The position numbers and the translations under genes were made by a program. Below, one piece after another: positions 1 to 10,040 of a stretch of 64,000 bases of DNA (position 1 is the stretch's first letter; every line of letters starts with the position of its first letter). The stretch is from NCBI GenBank assembly GCA_010015745.1, contig ML978154.1, positions 1,063,268 through 1,127,267 on the forward strand, in the 5' to 3' direction. The DNA comes from Setomelanomma holmii. Its lineage: Eukaryota; Ascomycota; Dothideomycetes; Pleosporales; Phaeosphaeriaceae. The notes beneath the pieces were generated by a model. The model did no database searches. It worked only from the letters and a program-made list of their open reading frames with translations, and was not told the DNA's origin.

Positions 1-6
1 AACGCT

Positions 7-222
7 ATGGACGATGCGATAAGAACCGAAGGCTATGGATGCGCTTACGACGGGACACCGCTCTCCTATGCTGTCAAGTGGGGAGGTGTCGAGGAAACAA
101 GATGGCTACTGCAACATGGTGCAGACCCTGACAAGAAGTCGATATATGGAGTTTCAGCGAAAGACCAAGCCATGAGACTGCCAAGTGATCACCTAGTCGC
201 GGTTCTTCTTCGAGAGACTTGA
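7..222 (+). pseudogene. Ankyrin-repeat protein, C-terminal fragment cut by the window edge
   Basis: The open frame carries one and a half ankyrin repeats: a GTPLSYAVKWG block followed by TRWLLQHGADPDK and a terminal VSAKD segment, then a stop at 220-222. Both blocks match the ends of the two larger ankyrin copies at 556-1512 and 2183-3131, so this is the tail of a third family member whose body lies left of the window. Ankyrin repeats are protein-binding scaffolds; no specific partner can be inferred. Whether the full copy is functional cannot be judged from the tail, which itself has no internal stop. Confidence 0.55.
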
Positions 223-555
223 GCAGTAAATCATCGGTTCACGATACCCGAAGGATACGTTTATCATTACTATACACTGGCATATAACCTTATATATCGA
301 GACAAAAACAAGGAATGCGAAGAGGACATTGTGCATACTTCAACAGGATTGTATTGCGCAACCCTTGCCAAATGTACACTGGTTGATGCAGTACCTAATC
401 CGTGCCATACTGATGCATAAGCGTTGCCTACATGCGCCCTTTTACGCTCTGCAGCCTCACTGTTGTCACTCACTCTTCAGTCCTCCACATAAAGACTGCG
501 CTCAATGACCATCCAGACCATCCAGATCCATCCTTGGTTGTCTGTTCGCAGGCCA

Positions 556-1512
556 TGCCACCTAAAATTCTCGACTCGCCATACAGCCTTGGAGTCGCCG
601 AGATCCCTGACGATTGAGACCCATGCCTTCCGACTTTCCTAGACGCATGTGATGCGAACAACGTCGTCCTTGCCTTGCAACTAGCAGCCAAGCTCGATAC
701 AGGCTTCCTAACACATGGCCTCAACCGCGCTGTAAGAGCAAATTATCCCCCTCTTTCAAGCCAGCTCCTCGGTCAGGTGCAAAATGCGACGCCTTCACAG
801 TATACGATGCAGCTAGATTATTTGAGGGTGTGCAATGGCTCATCAATCACGGGTATGATGTCAATACTGGTTTGCCCGGTGGAGGAACTCTGCTAGGGTT
901 TGTCTCCATACACCATACTTCAATTCCATGACTTCAGAACATTCATGCCACTCACACAAACACAGAGTCCTGATCTCCCTCAACGACGAACAAAGCATCA
1001 AATACGTTCTGCAACTAGGCGCAAATCTTCGCCTCAATCCCCCTCTCCGACCCTCAGGAGGTTGTTTATCCTCTCACACTCCGGTCTCAAACTCCCACCG
1101 CACGCTCAATAATGCGGCTGCATACTGCAGCCTATCAATTTTCGCACTCCTACTCGATCGCGGCGCACGCCTAGACAAAGCGATTCCACTGCACCATGCC
1201 GCAGGTCATTCCGCTCGCAACGCACATGCTGCTGCAGCTCGAAGCCCAATGATGGCCTACCTAGTCGGACTGGGCTGCGACGTCAACACCTTAGACGAGG
1301 AAGTGCAGACGCACTAAGGTTTCTATGGCACGCCATTGGGAGCTGCAGTACGATGGGGTAATATCGATGAGCCTGCGTGGTTGTTAGAGCATGGGCCGGA
1401 TGCGGATAAGAGGAGTGTTAATGGCGTGAGTGCAAGGGATTTGGTGGAGAGAAATGGGGGCAGGGAGTTGGTGGAGATGTTTGCGAGGTATCGATGGGTG
1501 GAGGGGAGGTAA
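556..1512 (+). pseudogene. Decayed ankyrin-repeat gene copy
   Basis: Starting at ATG 556, ankyrin-like protein can be followed to 1512 only by crossing several breaks. A TGA at 615-617 interrupts the start. The frame then slips by one near 775-785, between LSSQLLGQ and CDAFTVYDAA. A plausible intron with a GT donor near 898 and a CACACAAACACAG acceptor near 961 follows. A TAA at 1315-1317 sits between EEVQTH and GFYGTPLGAAV, exactly where an ankyrin repeat continues. The TAA is best explained as CAA to TAA, a CpA to TpA change typical of RIP. The layout (DACDANN, GLNRAV, YDVNTGLPGG, LNNAAAY, PLHHAAG, GTPL) parallels the - strand copy at 2183-3131, showing that the two are duplicates. Confidence 0.7.
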
Positions 1513-2182
1513 GATGGTATGAGGGTCGGGCTTTAGGATGACATTGTGATGTAGATGGGAGGACGACGGGAGAATGATGTGATGATTACAAAGGTGCTCC
1601 TCATCTCCGCCGTTCCTTCGTTACTGGTTCACGTCAAACAAGACACTCGCCTAGACGCGGAACCGACTCTCTACGCTGCTCATAGTTGATGTTCTTCCCT
1701 TATTATTAGTCAGTGATCGCCTGAAGATATCGCCTTGTACAGCACGGCCATGGCAGACTGCAGGCGAGTACGCAGGGAATTCGATTTGTTGACGATTGAG
1801 CGTCTCTTGATATCTACAGGGCAGTGTCATTGGTTTTGCCATCGATTGGAAGGTTGCCGAGAAGCGCTTCGACTGAGCCCATCGCTGGATTAAGCACCGG
1901 CGAGCGAAAGGTCAGATTGTGACATAACAGCTATGATCTTAGCATGATTGTAATCTCAAACTACCTTCCAACATACGCATGCTCTCTTTCAGCTGTGTTA
2001 CTGTCCTCATCATTTTCAGATGAACCAATTTGCGGCAGAGTTGCTCACCCTTACGAAGTCGACATGGATGCTCATTCCAACCACAGCATCACTACTTTCT
2101 GTCGGTAAGCTCCGTTGGATTTGTTTCTCTTCAGATCTACAACAGGCATGCGATAAGAATCGATGGTAACGCTGGGAGGTGT
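1513..2182. other. Gene-free spacer between two ankyrin copies
   Basis: No open frame here has recognisable protein character on either strand. The segment separates the 3' ends of two convergent ankyrin copies. I see no tandem or inverted repeat in it. Confidence 0.5.
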
Positions 2183-3131
2183 TCATACATTCGGGGAAAG
2201 AGCCGCAAGCTCGTGATCCGGACCAAGTCTTTTCACCGCAGACCTTGGCGTAGTGCCGAAGAATGTTGGCTTGTCTGGATCAGCTCCATGGTCTAACAGC
2301 CACTTCACTTCCTCTATGTGTCTGCGTCTAACAGCATAGTGGAGTGGCGTACCCCAATGACTGCTTGATGTGGTCTGTACTACATCGTCATCAAGGGCGT
2401 TGATATCTAACCGCAATTCCACTAGGTACTCCAGCATTGGGATGCGGCTTGCACTTGGAAAGTTGTCCGGCTTGGTGCATTTGTAGGACCCAGCTGCATG
2501 ATGGAGCGGTGTCGCATTCTGTAACTCCGGACCGTGGGAAAGCAAAAGCGCGAATATCTCTGGTGTGTAATAGGCAGCTGCATGGTTCAGGATTCTGTGT
2601 GAGTTTGCCTCTGGACGTAGGGACATTGGAGGGCCCTGGTTGTTCAAAGGAGGGCCGAGCCTGGGATCCGCGCCATGCTCTAGGAGATAGCGGATGCCGG
2701 CCTCATCGTTGCGACTGACGACTATGCTGCTGAGAGTCAGCAACAAGTGCACGAGCAAGAAACTATGGAGACGTGTCACCTAAAAAGCACAGTTCCCCCA
2801 GGCAAGCCAGTATCAACATCATACCCAGACTCAACGAGCCATTTGATTTTGTCGGAAAACCTCGACGCAAATTGGACCGTCAAAGCATCCCAGCCAGCAC
2901 CCATACCTCGTAACTGGCTAGCAGGAGCGAGATGCCCATATTGATAGCTCGGTTGAGGCCAAACGTCCAGGCGCCGGACTCAAGACCAGGTGCACGTTGC
3001 ATCGCACCCGCAATGTCATTCTCTTCACAGGCGTCCAGGAAAGGCGACAAAATCTGGTCAGGTGTGTTTAAAATTTCAGCACACCCAAGAATTTGCTTCT
3101 CTTCTTCGGCAGACTGTTGCGGTTGCGCCAT
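2183..3131 (-). CDS. Ankyrin-repeat protein (possibly frameshifted)
   Basis: Start ATG at 3131; stop at 2183. Exon 1 runs 3131-2780; an intron (GTGACA donor, CTCTCAG acceptor) occupies 2779-2730; exon 2 runs 2729-2183. Exon 1 encodes an acidic leader, DACEENDIAGAM, GLNRAIN and, one frame over, KIKWLVESGYDVDTG. Exon 2 holds clear ankyrin repeats (GIRYLLEHGADP, LNHAAAY, TPLHHAAG, GTPLHYAV, KWLLDHGADPDK). Within exon 1 the frame must slip by -1 near 2908, because the first frame ends at a TGA shortly after. The decayed + strand copy needs the same slip at the same place, so either an unrecognised small intron or an inherited frameshift is present. The LTR of the TRIM element begins 34 bp upstream of the ATG. 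Function is unknown; ankyrin repeats suggest protein binding. Confidence 0.55.
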
Positions 3132-3164
3132 GATCTTTGGACTTAGGATGTAGGTGATTAGTAT

Positions 3165-3228
3165 TGTGACGGTATAAATACCTTGTATACGGAACGGTAC
3201 GCAAGGTCGGCCTTTTTGTACCGTTACA
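3165..3228 (+). repeat. Left LTR of the TRIM element
   Basis: 64 bp, TG...CA ends, contains GGTATAAATACC near its 5' side, preceded by AGTAT. It differs from the right LTR by one base, which implies a fairly recent insertion. Confidence 0.83.
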
Positions 3229-3383
3229 GTTATGAGCCCGGAATCGCTTAGGCGTGCGTCAGCAGCTACAAACAGAACTGGTAGTTGGGTGGGTAACCAC
3301 AAACGAGCAGACTACCAACAAGAACAACATCCCTACAAAAACCAGCGTTCGAATCACTAGAGGAGCAGTATCCAATCTCGAGA

Positions 3384-3512
3384 CCCTGTGGAGGGTGACA
3401 ACCTACGACCCTGTGGAGGGTGACAACCTACGACCCTGAGGAGGGTGACAACCTACATCCCTGAGGAGGGTGAAAACCTAGTCTATCGAGCCCTGGAGAG
3501 GGTGAAAACTCA
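3384..3512 (+). repeat. 25 bp tandem repeat inside the TRIM element
   Basis: Units begin at 3384, 3409, 3434 and 3459 with an exact 25 bp period; a fifth, diverged unit begins at 3491. The shared core is CCCTGTGGAGGGTGACAACC, with GTG/GAG and GACAA/GAAAA variants. The array fills the centre of the element's interior and carries no credible coding potential. Confidence 0.85.
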
Positions 3513-3564
3513 GTTTAGTGTCAGCTCTGCACTACGTCTACGACTTCGTTCGAGCTGGGGGGTG

Positions 3565-3628
3565 TGTGATGGTATAAATACCTTGTATACGGAACGGTAC
3601 GCAAGGTCGGCCTTTTTGTACCGTTACA
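3565..3628 (+). repeat. Right LTR of the TRIM element
   Basis: 64 bp near-identical copy of the left LTR, preceded by a GGGGGG polypurine tract and followed by the AGTAT target-site duplicate. Confidence 0.83.
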
Positions 3629-3633
3629 AGTAT

Positions 3634-4482
3634 GAATCGTAGACGGCACTCGATCGCGAGCTGTCCATCGACATGGACCTTTCAGAGCCGTGTAACTTGT
3701 TGAGAATCAGACTCGTCTCGAATTGTCTCGGTCGCAGCGCCGTTTGTGCCCCAACCATGATCATCTTGCATCATTCAGTTGCTAGGTGTGCAGGATGGCA
3801 AAGGGCACCGTGCCACGCTAACTTGGTGGACCGTGCACAAGGTTCCATATCTTGTGGCGAAGAACATGTGACTCCTTGATCACCTCTGCAGAACACTGAA
3901 TCTCATTGCCTCACCATGCTCTCCATTATCCGCACTAAACACGAGTGAGGAGGTTAACACCGTGTCTTCGAGATTATTCTTGTTTGACATTCTGGTGCAA
4001 GGAAACGTCATTTCATCATGCGAGCGAGAAGATGGTCCGACAACGTGGTCGCGACCCTCCAGCAATCACTAACAATTTTTCGAATCTTGTCTACTAGTTA
4101 AGCGAAGGTTTGTATGGTTTCAGTGCGGCGGCGGCAAAGACTACACTGTAAGCACCAAACCCAAGACTGAGCAGGACTGAAGACGACGCCATGAAACAAA
4201 ACCCTGGAGCAATTGCAGCAGTCATATCGAGAGATCGATTGATGAGAGCCAAGATGGCACCAGAAGGATCAGGGCTCGTTACCTTCGCCGCAACACAGCT
4301 GCGCCGCCAGATGACCTGTACTTAGGGAAGACGCCGCAGCGGCGTGTAGTGTTGGACGAAGGCACTTACTTGGTGCCTTGTCAGTACTGTGCGGTGGTAA
4401 GTATAAGTCGAATGCAAGATGCCCAGTTCAATTACATGCGAGCACTTCCTTCCCATTACTTCCTCACCAGTCAAACAACCAT
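3634..4482. other. Gene-free spacer upstream of the secreted-protein gene
   Basis: Only short unrelated open frames occur. The last stretch, after about 4330, is likely promoter and 5' leader of the secreted-protein gene that starts at 4483. Confidence 0.45.
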
Positions 4483-7400
4483 GCAGGCATCTAGCAGATT
4501 GCATATGGTCACTTTTATCCTTTTGTACTCTCTCAGAGTGAGGGCACAGTCAACCACTGGTATCAACGGTGGTGGCTCGATCTCCCCAGTCATACCACCT
4601 TTCCCTATTCCATCAAACAGCACCAGCGTCCTATCTATTACGGACCCATCTAGCACTTCCCAAGCCAGTAGAGGAAGAGTCGAGTCTGGCTATACGGGGT
4701 CAACCAGTGTATCAGTCTTGGACCCCTATGCCTCTTCAACAAACGCCAGCACGCAGATCGTGTCATCAACTTCACTGAACTTGCCTGTTGTTACGACTTC
4801 CGTGTCATCTAGAGGGATCGTCCTTCTATTCGGACCATTGTCGACCTCGTTCCCTGACGCCCGAACTGCCACTGGCTCAGCAGTAATCAATGACACGGGA
4901 TCTATCAGTTCGTCCCAATTCACGAAAGACTCAACTTCATCTGATTCCACGAGCATCGTCCCCATTCCGCCTAGCTCAAGATCGAGCATCTCTTTTTGTT
5001 ACGCGCTGGCAGGGTTATCCCTACGCTCTCTCAGTCTACACATATATATAGCTTCCCTCATTCATAGCTATACAATCAACTCAGTCCTTCATCTTCTTCT
5101 ATATCACACACGTGAGACTTTTACTTCATCTGCCTTACCGGTGCTTCCACCTGCGATAACTCCTGCTCCAAATTCTTTGGCCACCCTTTTTCTTACGGGA
5201 ACTGAAGCCCAGTCCAGCGCTTCAGATTTGTCTATCGTTGCCGCAGGCGTCTTCCCGCTTATACAGAACTGGATCCATAATCCCGGCACACCCGAGGTCA
5301 CGCTTTTGACCAACGGGCTTAACAATGTTCTTCCAAAAGCCAGTGCGTACTTAGCTAAGCTTCCAAAGCCTACTGACGGAGTGGAGTCGTGTGCCTCCAG
5401 AAAGCACCGTCAACGTGGATTACCGCCTTCGAAGTCCCCAACACAGCTTGAGAAGCGCAGTTTCCTCCACGGCATGTTCAAGACGATGTTCTCACTCGTC
5501 ACGTGTATCGTTGATACTACCAATCATGTCAGAGACTTGGCTGTAGAAGGTACATCGGCTGCAGTGGAAATCGTGAAGAGCTTGCAAGATGATCTTAAGC
5601 CCATGTTAGACGCCCTCAACGAAGCGGATGAAAGTACCGATTCGGAAGAGTCTCTCTCTATCTCAACTAACTTGACACCTACGGAGTCCAAGCCTCCTTC
5701 ATCATCTTCGTGTACCCCCAAGATGGTTAGTAATTGCAACATTGCGTGCACGGCAACTGCAACTACGACCAAAGGACTTCCCAACAAGCGGGCAGAAGCA
5801 GGTGCTTGTACGACTTCCTGTGGCAATAACATCATTAAATGTGACGTCACAGGAGTGACGTCTGTGTCGACAGCGACCTTCACAGTCACTGCACGTCAGA
5901 AGTGCGCTTGGGGTTGTTCTGATTGCAACCCGAAGCCGCAGGAGCCAACACCTATAGCGCCGGATCTTAGCGGTTACTTGACGGCTCCGAACGGGGTCCT
6001 TTATCTACCTGCGCCAACGGCCACAGCGATTCTTGATATCGCTACGAGCACGCCATCTAAGAAGGTCATACCGAAAGGGTTCGTTGCTGGAAGCTCTGCC
6101 TTGGAGAGGAAAGGCCTTTCAACCCCTCACGAAGAGAAGTATAAAGGTATGTTCGCCCAATTTCTGAAGTCAAACATCAAGTTAGTATTCACATTGTGGT
6201 CAATGTACCTTGCGTAACTAACCAGACACCATACTAGGCGACATATACACCTGGCTCTATACTCAAATTGCAGCACGCCCATCCCATAGACTCGAGCATG
6301 GACAGTGGCCTTATGTCAAGACAACAGGCTTCTCGTATCCGCTCGGGGATCTACCCGACACTTGGAACTTGATTCAGCTGTATGGCTGCACATCGGTAAT
6401 CGTCATCTCGCCCCGGCGACTATTTATGACTCACATTTGGGAAAAGCCGTCCATGCAACCAGGGAATCTTGACACGCAGGTATTGAATAGCCTTCAATAC
6501 GGCGATGAGGGTGTTCCTCAAGGTCTGACAGCATTTACTGGGCCAGGTGGCGACTTTGTAAACACTCCGCTCAACAAAGTTCGCGCCTTCATCATAACGC
6601 AGTACATGCATGAACCGCCAGTGCCAGGCCGAGGGGACTTGGAATATGAACTCGAGGTCGAGAGAATCAAAGCGATGTTACTGACTATAATTGGGCGCGA
6701 TGACACGCTTACGATTCCATATCTTGCCGACAGAAAGGACGAAGAGTTCCGTTACGCGACTGGGAAGGTCCTTGTCCAGTATGACCCTGACGCTGAGAGG
6801 TCAGCCGATGGTTGCAACATCCCAATTGCGAGTGTAGAGATGTGGTTCGAGGATAATCCTCTGTACCGTTACAAAGACAGATGGCCTGCGTTCCCAGACC
6901 AGTTTCCAGCTACCTTGACTAGGCGAGGCACGTCTAACTCAAAAATACCTTCTCTTCTAGGGACCAGCCGAAGGCTACCGCAAGTCCAAGCAAGAGAAGG
7001 AGAAACATCAGACGAGGGATATGACGACTTAGTGGAAGAGTTGCTAAAACGCCAGGAAGGCGGATCTTGTCCGCTACCAAGCAGGAGACCGTCTACAGCT
7101 CCATCAGCATCGCTATCGCCAACATCGCGATTTTTGATTACACTACAAACATCATTCTCACCCATATCAGCCGGAACGTCAAGCAACTCATCCAAGGCGT
7201 CTACTTCCATGACAGACATCATCTCAACAATGCGAGAGACACAACTAAGCACTGACGGGGGCTCCAGTCACAATAGTCCCTCCTCAAGCAATCTGAGCTC
7301 TTCAGGTCTGTCTCCTTCTTCCAGCCAAATCATCCCGCTGAGCTCATCTTCATCCCAAGCACATCGCCGGTCCTCAACCTGTCACTAACGCTGATCGCAT

Positions 7401-7864
7401 CGCCATCCACACCCACACCCACACCCACAACTCCCGGGCCACCTGCGCAACCAAAATTGACTAGGGCCGTATCCATTATACTCCAGCACGTGATCGCACC
7501 AATCATCAACTACAACGCCTGGCTGTTTTTCGAGACTCCCATCGGAAAGCAAGCAGACGGCTGCAGCAGGCCAGAATTGATTGACGAGCACACACAATGG
7601 GTCGACAACAATGCCAGAGAAAATCCGCCATGGCCCCATGGTGACTTCATGGTAGATTTGTTCGACGAGAAAGGCTGCAAATACCGCAGCGACGGCACTC
7701 ATACTGGCAGAATGCACTGTCCTAGCATGGGTAATGATAATGTTGTGGTAGTGTGTAAGGAGGATTCGGAGAAAGCCAGGAAAGATGCGGTTACGAAGTG
7801 CTGGTCGGCTGATAATCCAAAAGTGACGTCGTGGTATCATCGGGTTGCCTTTTGTGAGTGGTAG
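4483..7864 (+). CDS. Large Ser/Thr-rich secreted protein, unknown function
   Basis: The best start is ATG 4483, which opens a signal-peptide-like segment (MQASSRLHMVTFILLYSLRV) with a likely cleavage after RVRAQ; the frame's upstream ATG would bury it. A long Ser/Thr-rich stretch follows, then a Cys-containing part with CNIACTATAT and CGNNIIKCDVTG. A clear intron lies at 6147-6237 (GTATGT donor, CATACTAG acceptor). The next exon carries a conserved-looking block, LYGCTSVIVISPRRL to HIWEKPS, RAFIITQYM and GKVLLVQYDP-like residues, known to me only from uncharacterised fungal extracellular proteins. The terminal part (7382-7864) encodes a Cys-containing domain ending TSWYHRVAFCEW in another frame, so an unresolved intron or frameshift lies between 7276 and 7381. 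A hydrophobic insert at about 5000-5110 may be a frame-preserving intron. Likely wall or extracellular matrix protein. Confidence 0.6.
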
Positions 7865-8212
7865 ATGGCTAGGTCCTCGACGATATGATTGGCTGCTCCA
7901 TGCACTGCGCCTCTTAGACGTGAGCTTATGAGAAGAAAGAACAGACTGAGCGCATGATATGGGGCCACCATTAGTGTCCTGGACGATGATCTCGTGCGAA
8001 TAGCCGATCATTTGGAAGGGTCCGCAAGACGTGTTCAGGAGCTACTGGCGAAATCAATGTGCAAGATCAGTCACGACAAGTGTCGGAGCGTTTGAGAAAT
8101 TTATTTAGATGGTTCATGAGCTGGCCTAGAAGCTACAATTTGGCACTTGTCCTGCTGGAACTTCTCATCAAATCGTAATGCACTACACAGCTGTCTTCGC
8201 CAAAATCCCAGA

Positions 8213-9085
8213 TCACATCCCAACTCCGCCTTGGCCCTTCTTGCCACCCCTCAACGCCTTCCTCTTCTCTTTTCCCTTACCTCGCCCAGCCTTTCCCTTG
8301 GTCACCTTCGCCGGAATGATACCCGCGCGCTCATACACGATATTTACCGCATTGACAATATCCTGAAGCTGTACAATCGAATTCGAGTCCACCCCGGCCT
8401 CATTCAACATGCGCATCTGCACCGCCTCCTGCAGTACTTCGACAGCCAACCGCGCCTGCCCATGCGTGAAGCTAGACAGGATCTCTAAGCCAGCGATTAC
8501 ACGCTGGTCCCAGACCTTCCCGTCCGTCTTGATTTTCGAAACCCCGGGCTTCATAGCGTCAGGGAAGAAGTGATCCACCGTCATCCTCCAGCGCTGCTCG
8601 ATCACATTCTCACACTCCGCCGCGGGTAGTGCCCCAGTACCTTTCTGCACAGCAGTGAGTTCGTGAAGTACTGCCTCCCACTTCCGCGTAATTCGCAGCT
8701 TGTTCCTCGTCCGCGGTTTGCGGGCAGTAAGGCTCATGACGTGCTCGCATTTCTCCCGCTCACCAAGGATATCCCACTCTTGCGCGAAGCAGTCTAGATC
8801 GGGGTCAACGGCGTCTGCCTCCTGGCCGTCGTAGATTTCGTATTCCGGTGAGGAATCAGGGAGCATGTGTTCTGATGGAGATGACGCGACTAGGACCCGC
8901 TGGTCATCTTGGAGGGAGTCGAGCTTGGTGATTGGTTGCGCATCGGTAGTATAGAGGCTTGCATACGAGATTGATAGGGCGAGGCGGATGCCTTGGTATA
9001 TCTGATCAGGAGATTGGTAGGGGGAGATGACGATGTCGGCGTATCGCTTGGTTGAGGGGCAGTGGAGGTGAATTTGTTTGCTCAT
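8213..9085 (-). CDS. Conserved fungal protein with doublecortin/ubiquitin-like N-terminus
   Basis: A single exon of 290 codons starting at ATG 9085. The first 80 residues look like a small beta-grasp module: RYADIVISPYQSPDQIY, then ASLYTTDAQPITKLDSLQDDQRVLVAS, a pattern resembling doublecortin-type folds. An acidic linker follows, then a helical central part (EREKCEHVMSL, KWEAVLHELTAVQKGTG, RWRMTVDHFFPDAM) and a very basic Gly/Lys-rich tail (KGKAGRGKGKEKRKALRGGKKG) suggesting nucleic-acid contact or nuclear location. The domain call is by pattern only; no biochemical role is known to me. It lies tail to tail with the secreted-protein gene and head to tail with the DUF1349 gene. Confidence 0.6.
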   Translation of the reverse strand: MSKQIHLHCPSTKRYADIVISPYQSPDQIYQGIRLALSISYASLYTTDAQPITKLDSLQDDQRVLVASSPSEHMLPDSSPEYEIYDGQEADAVDPDLDCFAQEWDILGEREKCEHVMSLTARKPRTRNKLRITRKWEAVLHELTAVQKGTGALPAAECENVIEQRWRMTVDHFFPDAMKPGVSKIKTDGKVWDQRVIAGLEILSSFTHGQARLAVEVLQEAVQMRMLNEAGVDSNSIVQLQDIVNAVNIVYERAGIIPAKVTKGKAGRGKGKEKRKALRGGKKGQGGVGM

Positions 9086-9398
9086 TGTTGTTGGCGGGTT
9101 GATGCAGTTGAATGTTGGGTGTTGACTTGACTGGAAGAAGTGTGAGAAGTTCTTGAATCATGTGGTGGCCCGAATGCGAACGGAGGAGTGCAGATATATG
9201 ACGCAACAGCCGCGTGACAGGCCTTTCACTTTCACTTGTATAGCGTCTTCCGAAAGCCTACAAGGTGCAAACGGAGCAAGTCCAGTCAGGTACGAGACAA
9301 TGTTAGCATTCATACATACCTACCAACTATTAAAACCACCTTCCCCAACACTCCGCGGCACTTCAGCCCCCTCAGTCGCCAATATATTCAACACTACC

Positions 9399-10040
9399 CT
9401 ACCCATCCAAAACCTCAATCTCCACCCCATCCCCAAACTCCGTCTCCAACTTCCCCTCCCCACCCTCCTCAGTTGGGCGACACACATACCCACCCACACC
9501 CACACTCCACCCTTCCTCCTCGGCAAACACCCAGTTCACCTCTCTCAACGGACGTCTCTCGACCTCCTTACCCTGCCCGTCCCTCACAACCCAATACACC
9601 CACAAACTCTTGCCCAGCGCATCTTTCTCGCGACGCGCTTCGATCGTCGCACTCGGCCTCGTCTCGTTGCTGGTGAAGCTTGGGTCAGGCGTGAGGGACC
9701 AATCAGCCCACGCATCGCACCCGACTGTCGCGACGTATGGCTTCCCGCAGTAAAACTCGATGCCGGTTTTGATCCATTTCGTCTTCTCGTCCGGCACGCC
9801 TGGCTTGGTCAAGTGCAGCAGGAGGCCCGCTTGATCGTATTGTCTCAGCTCCTTGGCTGGCGGGAGAGTGAAGGTGAGTTTTGCGCGTTGGAATGATTTG
9901 AGTGGGAAGGTTGGGAGGGTGGAGGGGTGTGTGGTTGCGTTGAAGGCGTTGTGGGATGGGGCTTTGCGCCAGATGTCTGTGCCTGGAGGGGCGGAGAGGG
10001 TGAAGGGTGGGATGGTTGTTGTCGTTGTAGAGAGGGTCAT
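9399..10040 (-). CDS. DUF1349 family protein (Ree1-like concanavalin A fold)
   Basis: A single exon of 213 codons, ATG at 10040. The sequence has the family pattern: APPGTDIWRKAP at the start, LTFTLPPAKELRQYDQAGLLLHL, WIKTGIEFYCGKPYVATVGCDAWADWS, then a beta-rich C-terminal half with LWVYWVV and REVNWVFAE. The length of about 200 residues is usual. Yeast Ree1, the best-known relative, influences enolase ENO1 expression in the cytoplasm; a jelly-roll sugar-binding fold is assumed for the family. Whether this copy regulates enolase is inference. The gene shows no intron. Confidence 0.75.
   Translation of the reverse strand: MTLSTTTTTIPPFTLSAPPGTDIWRKAPSHNAFNATTHPSTLPTFPLKSFQRAKLTFTLPPAKELRQYDQAGLLLHLTKPGVPDEKTKWIKTGIEFYCGKPYVATVGCDAWADWSLTPDPSFTSNETRPSATIEARREKDALGKSLWVYWVVRDGQGKEVERRPLREVNWVFAEEEGWSVGVGGYVCRPTEEGGEGKLETEFGDGVEIEVLDG

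Larger units (their letters stand above)
3165..3628 (+). mobile_element. TRIM-type miniature LTR retrotransposon, 464 bp
   Basis: Two 64 bp direct repeats at 3165-3228 and 3565-3628 lie exactly 400 bp apart and differ at a single position (GAC versus GAT near the start). Each begins TGTGA and ends GTTACA, the TG...CA ends expected of LTRs. The flanks carry an identical 5 bp target-site duplication, AGTAT, at 3160-3164 and 3629-3633. Directly after the left LTR is GTTATGAGCCC, complementary to a tRNA-Met anticodon arm, a likely primer binding site. A purine-rich GGGGGG tract abuts the right LTR at 3552-3564. The 336 bp interior has no gag or pol frame, so the element must be mobilised in trans. 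The LTR contains TATAAATA. All structural marks of a terminal-repeat retrotransposon in miniature are present. Confidence 0.85.

Noticed and set aside
730..780. Possible 45 bp intron (GTAAGA...GGTCAG) in the decayed ankyrin copy
   Set aside because: It would leave the wrong phase for the following frame, it removes sequence that aligns with the paralogue, and the paralogue lacks the donor.
7385..8011. 208-codon minus frame opposite the end of the secreted-protein gene
   Set aside because: Partly antisense to a coding exon and ends in a Cys/Gly run from the ACACCC repeat; no family character.
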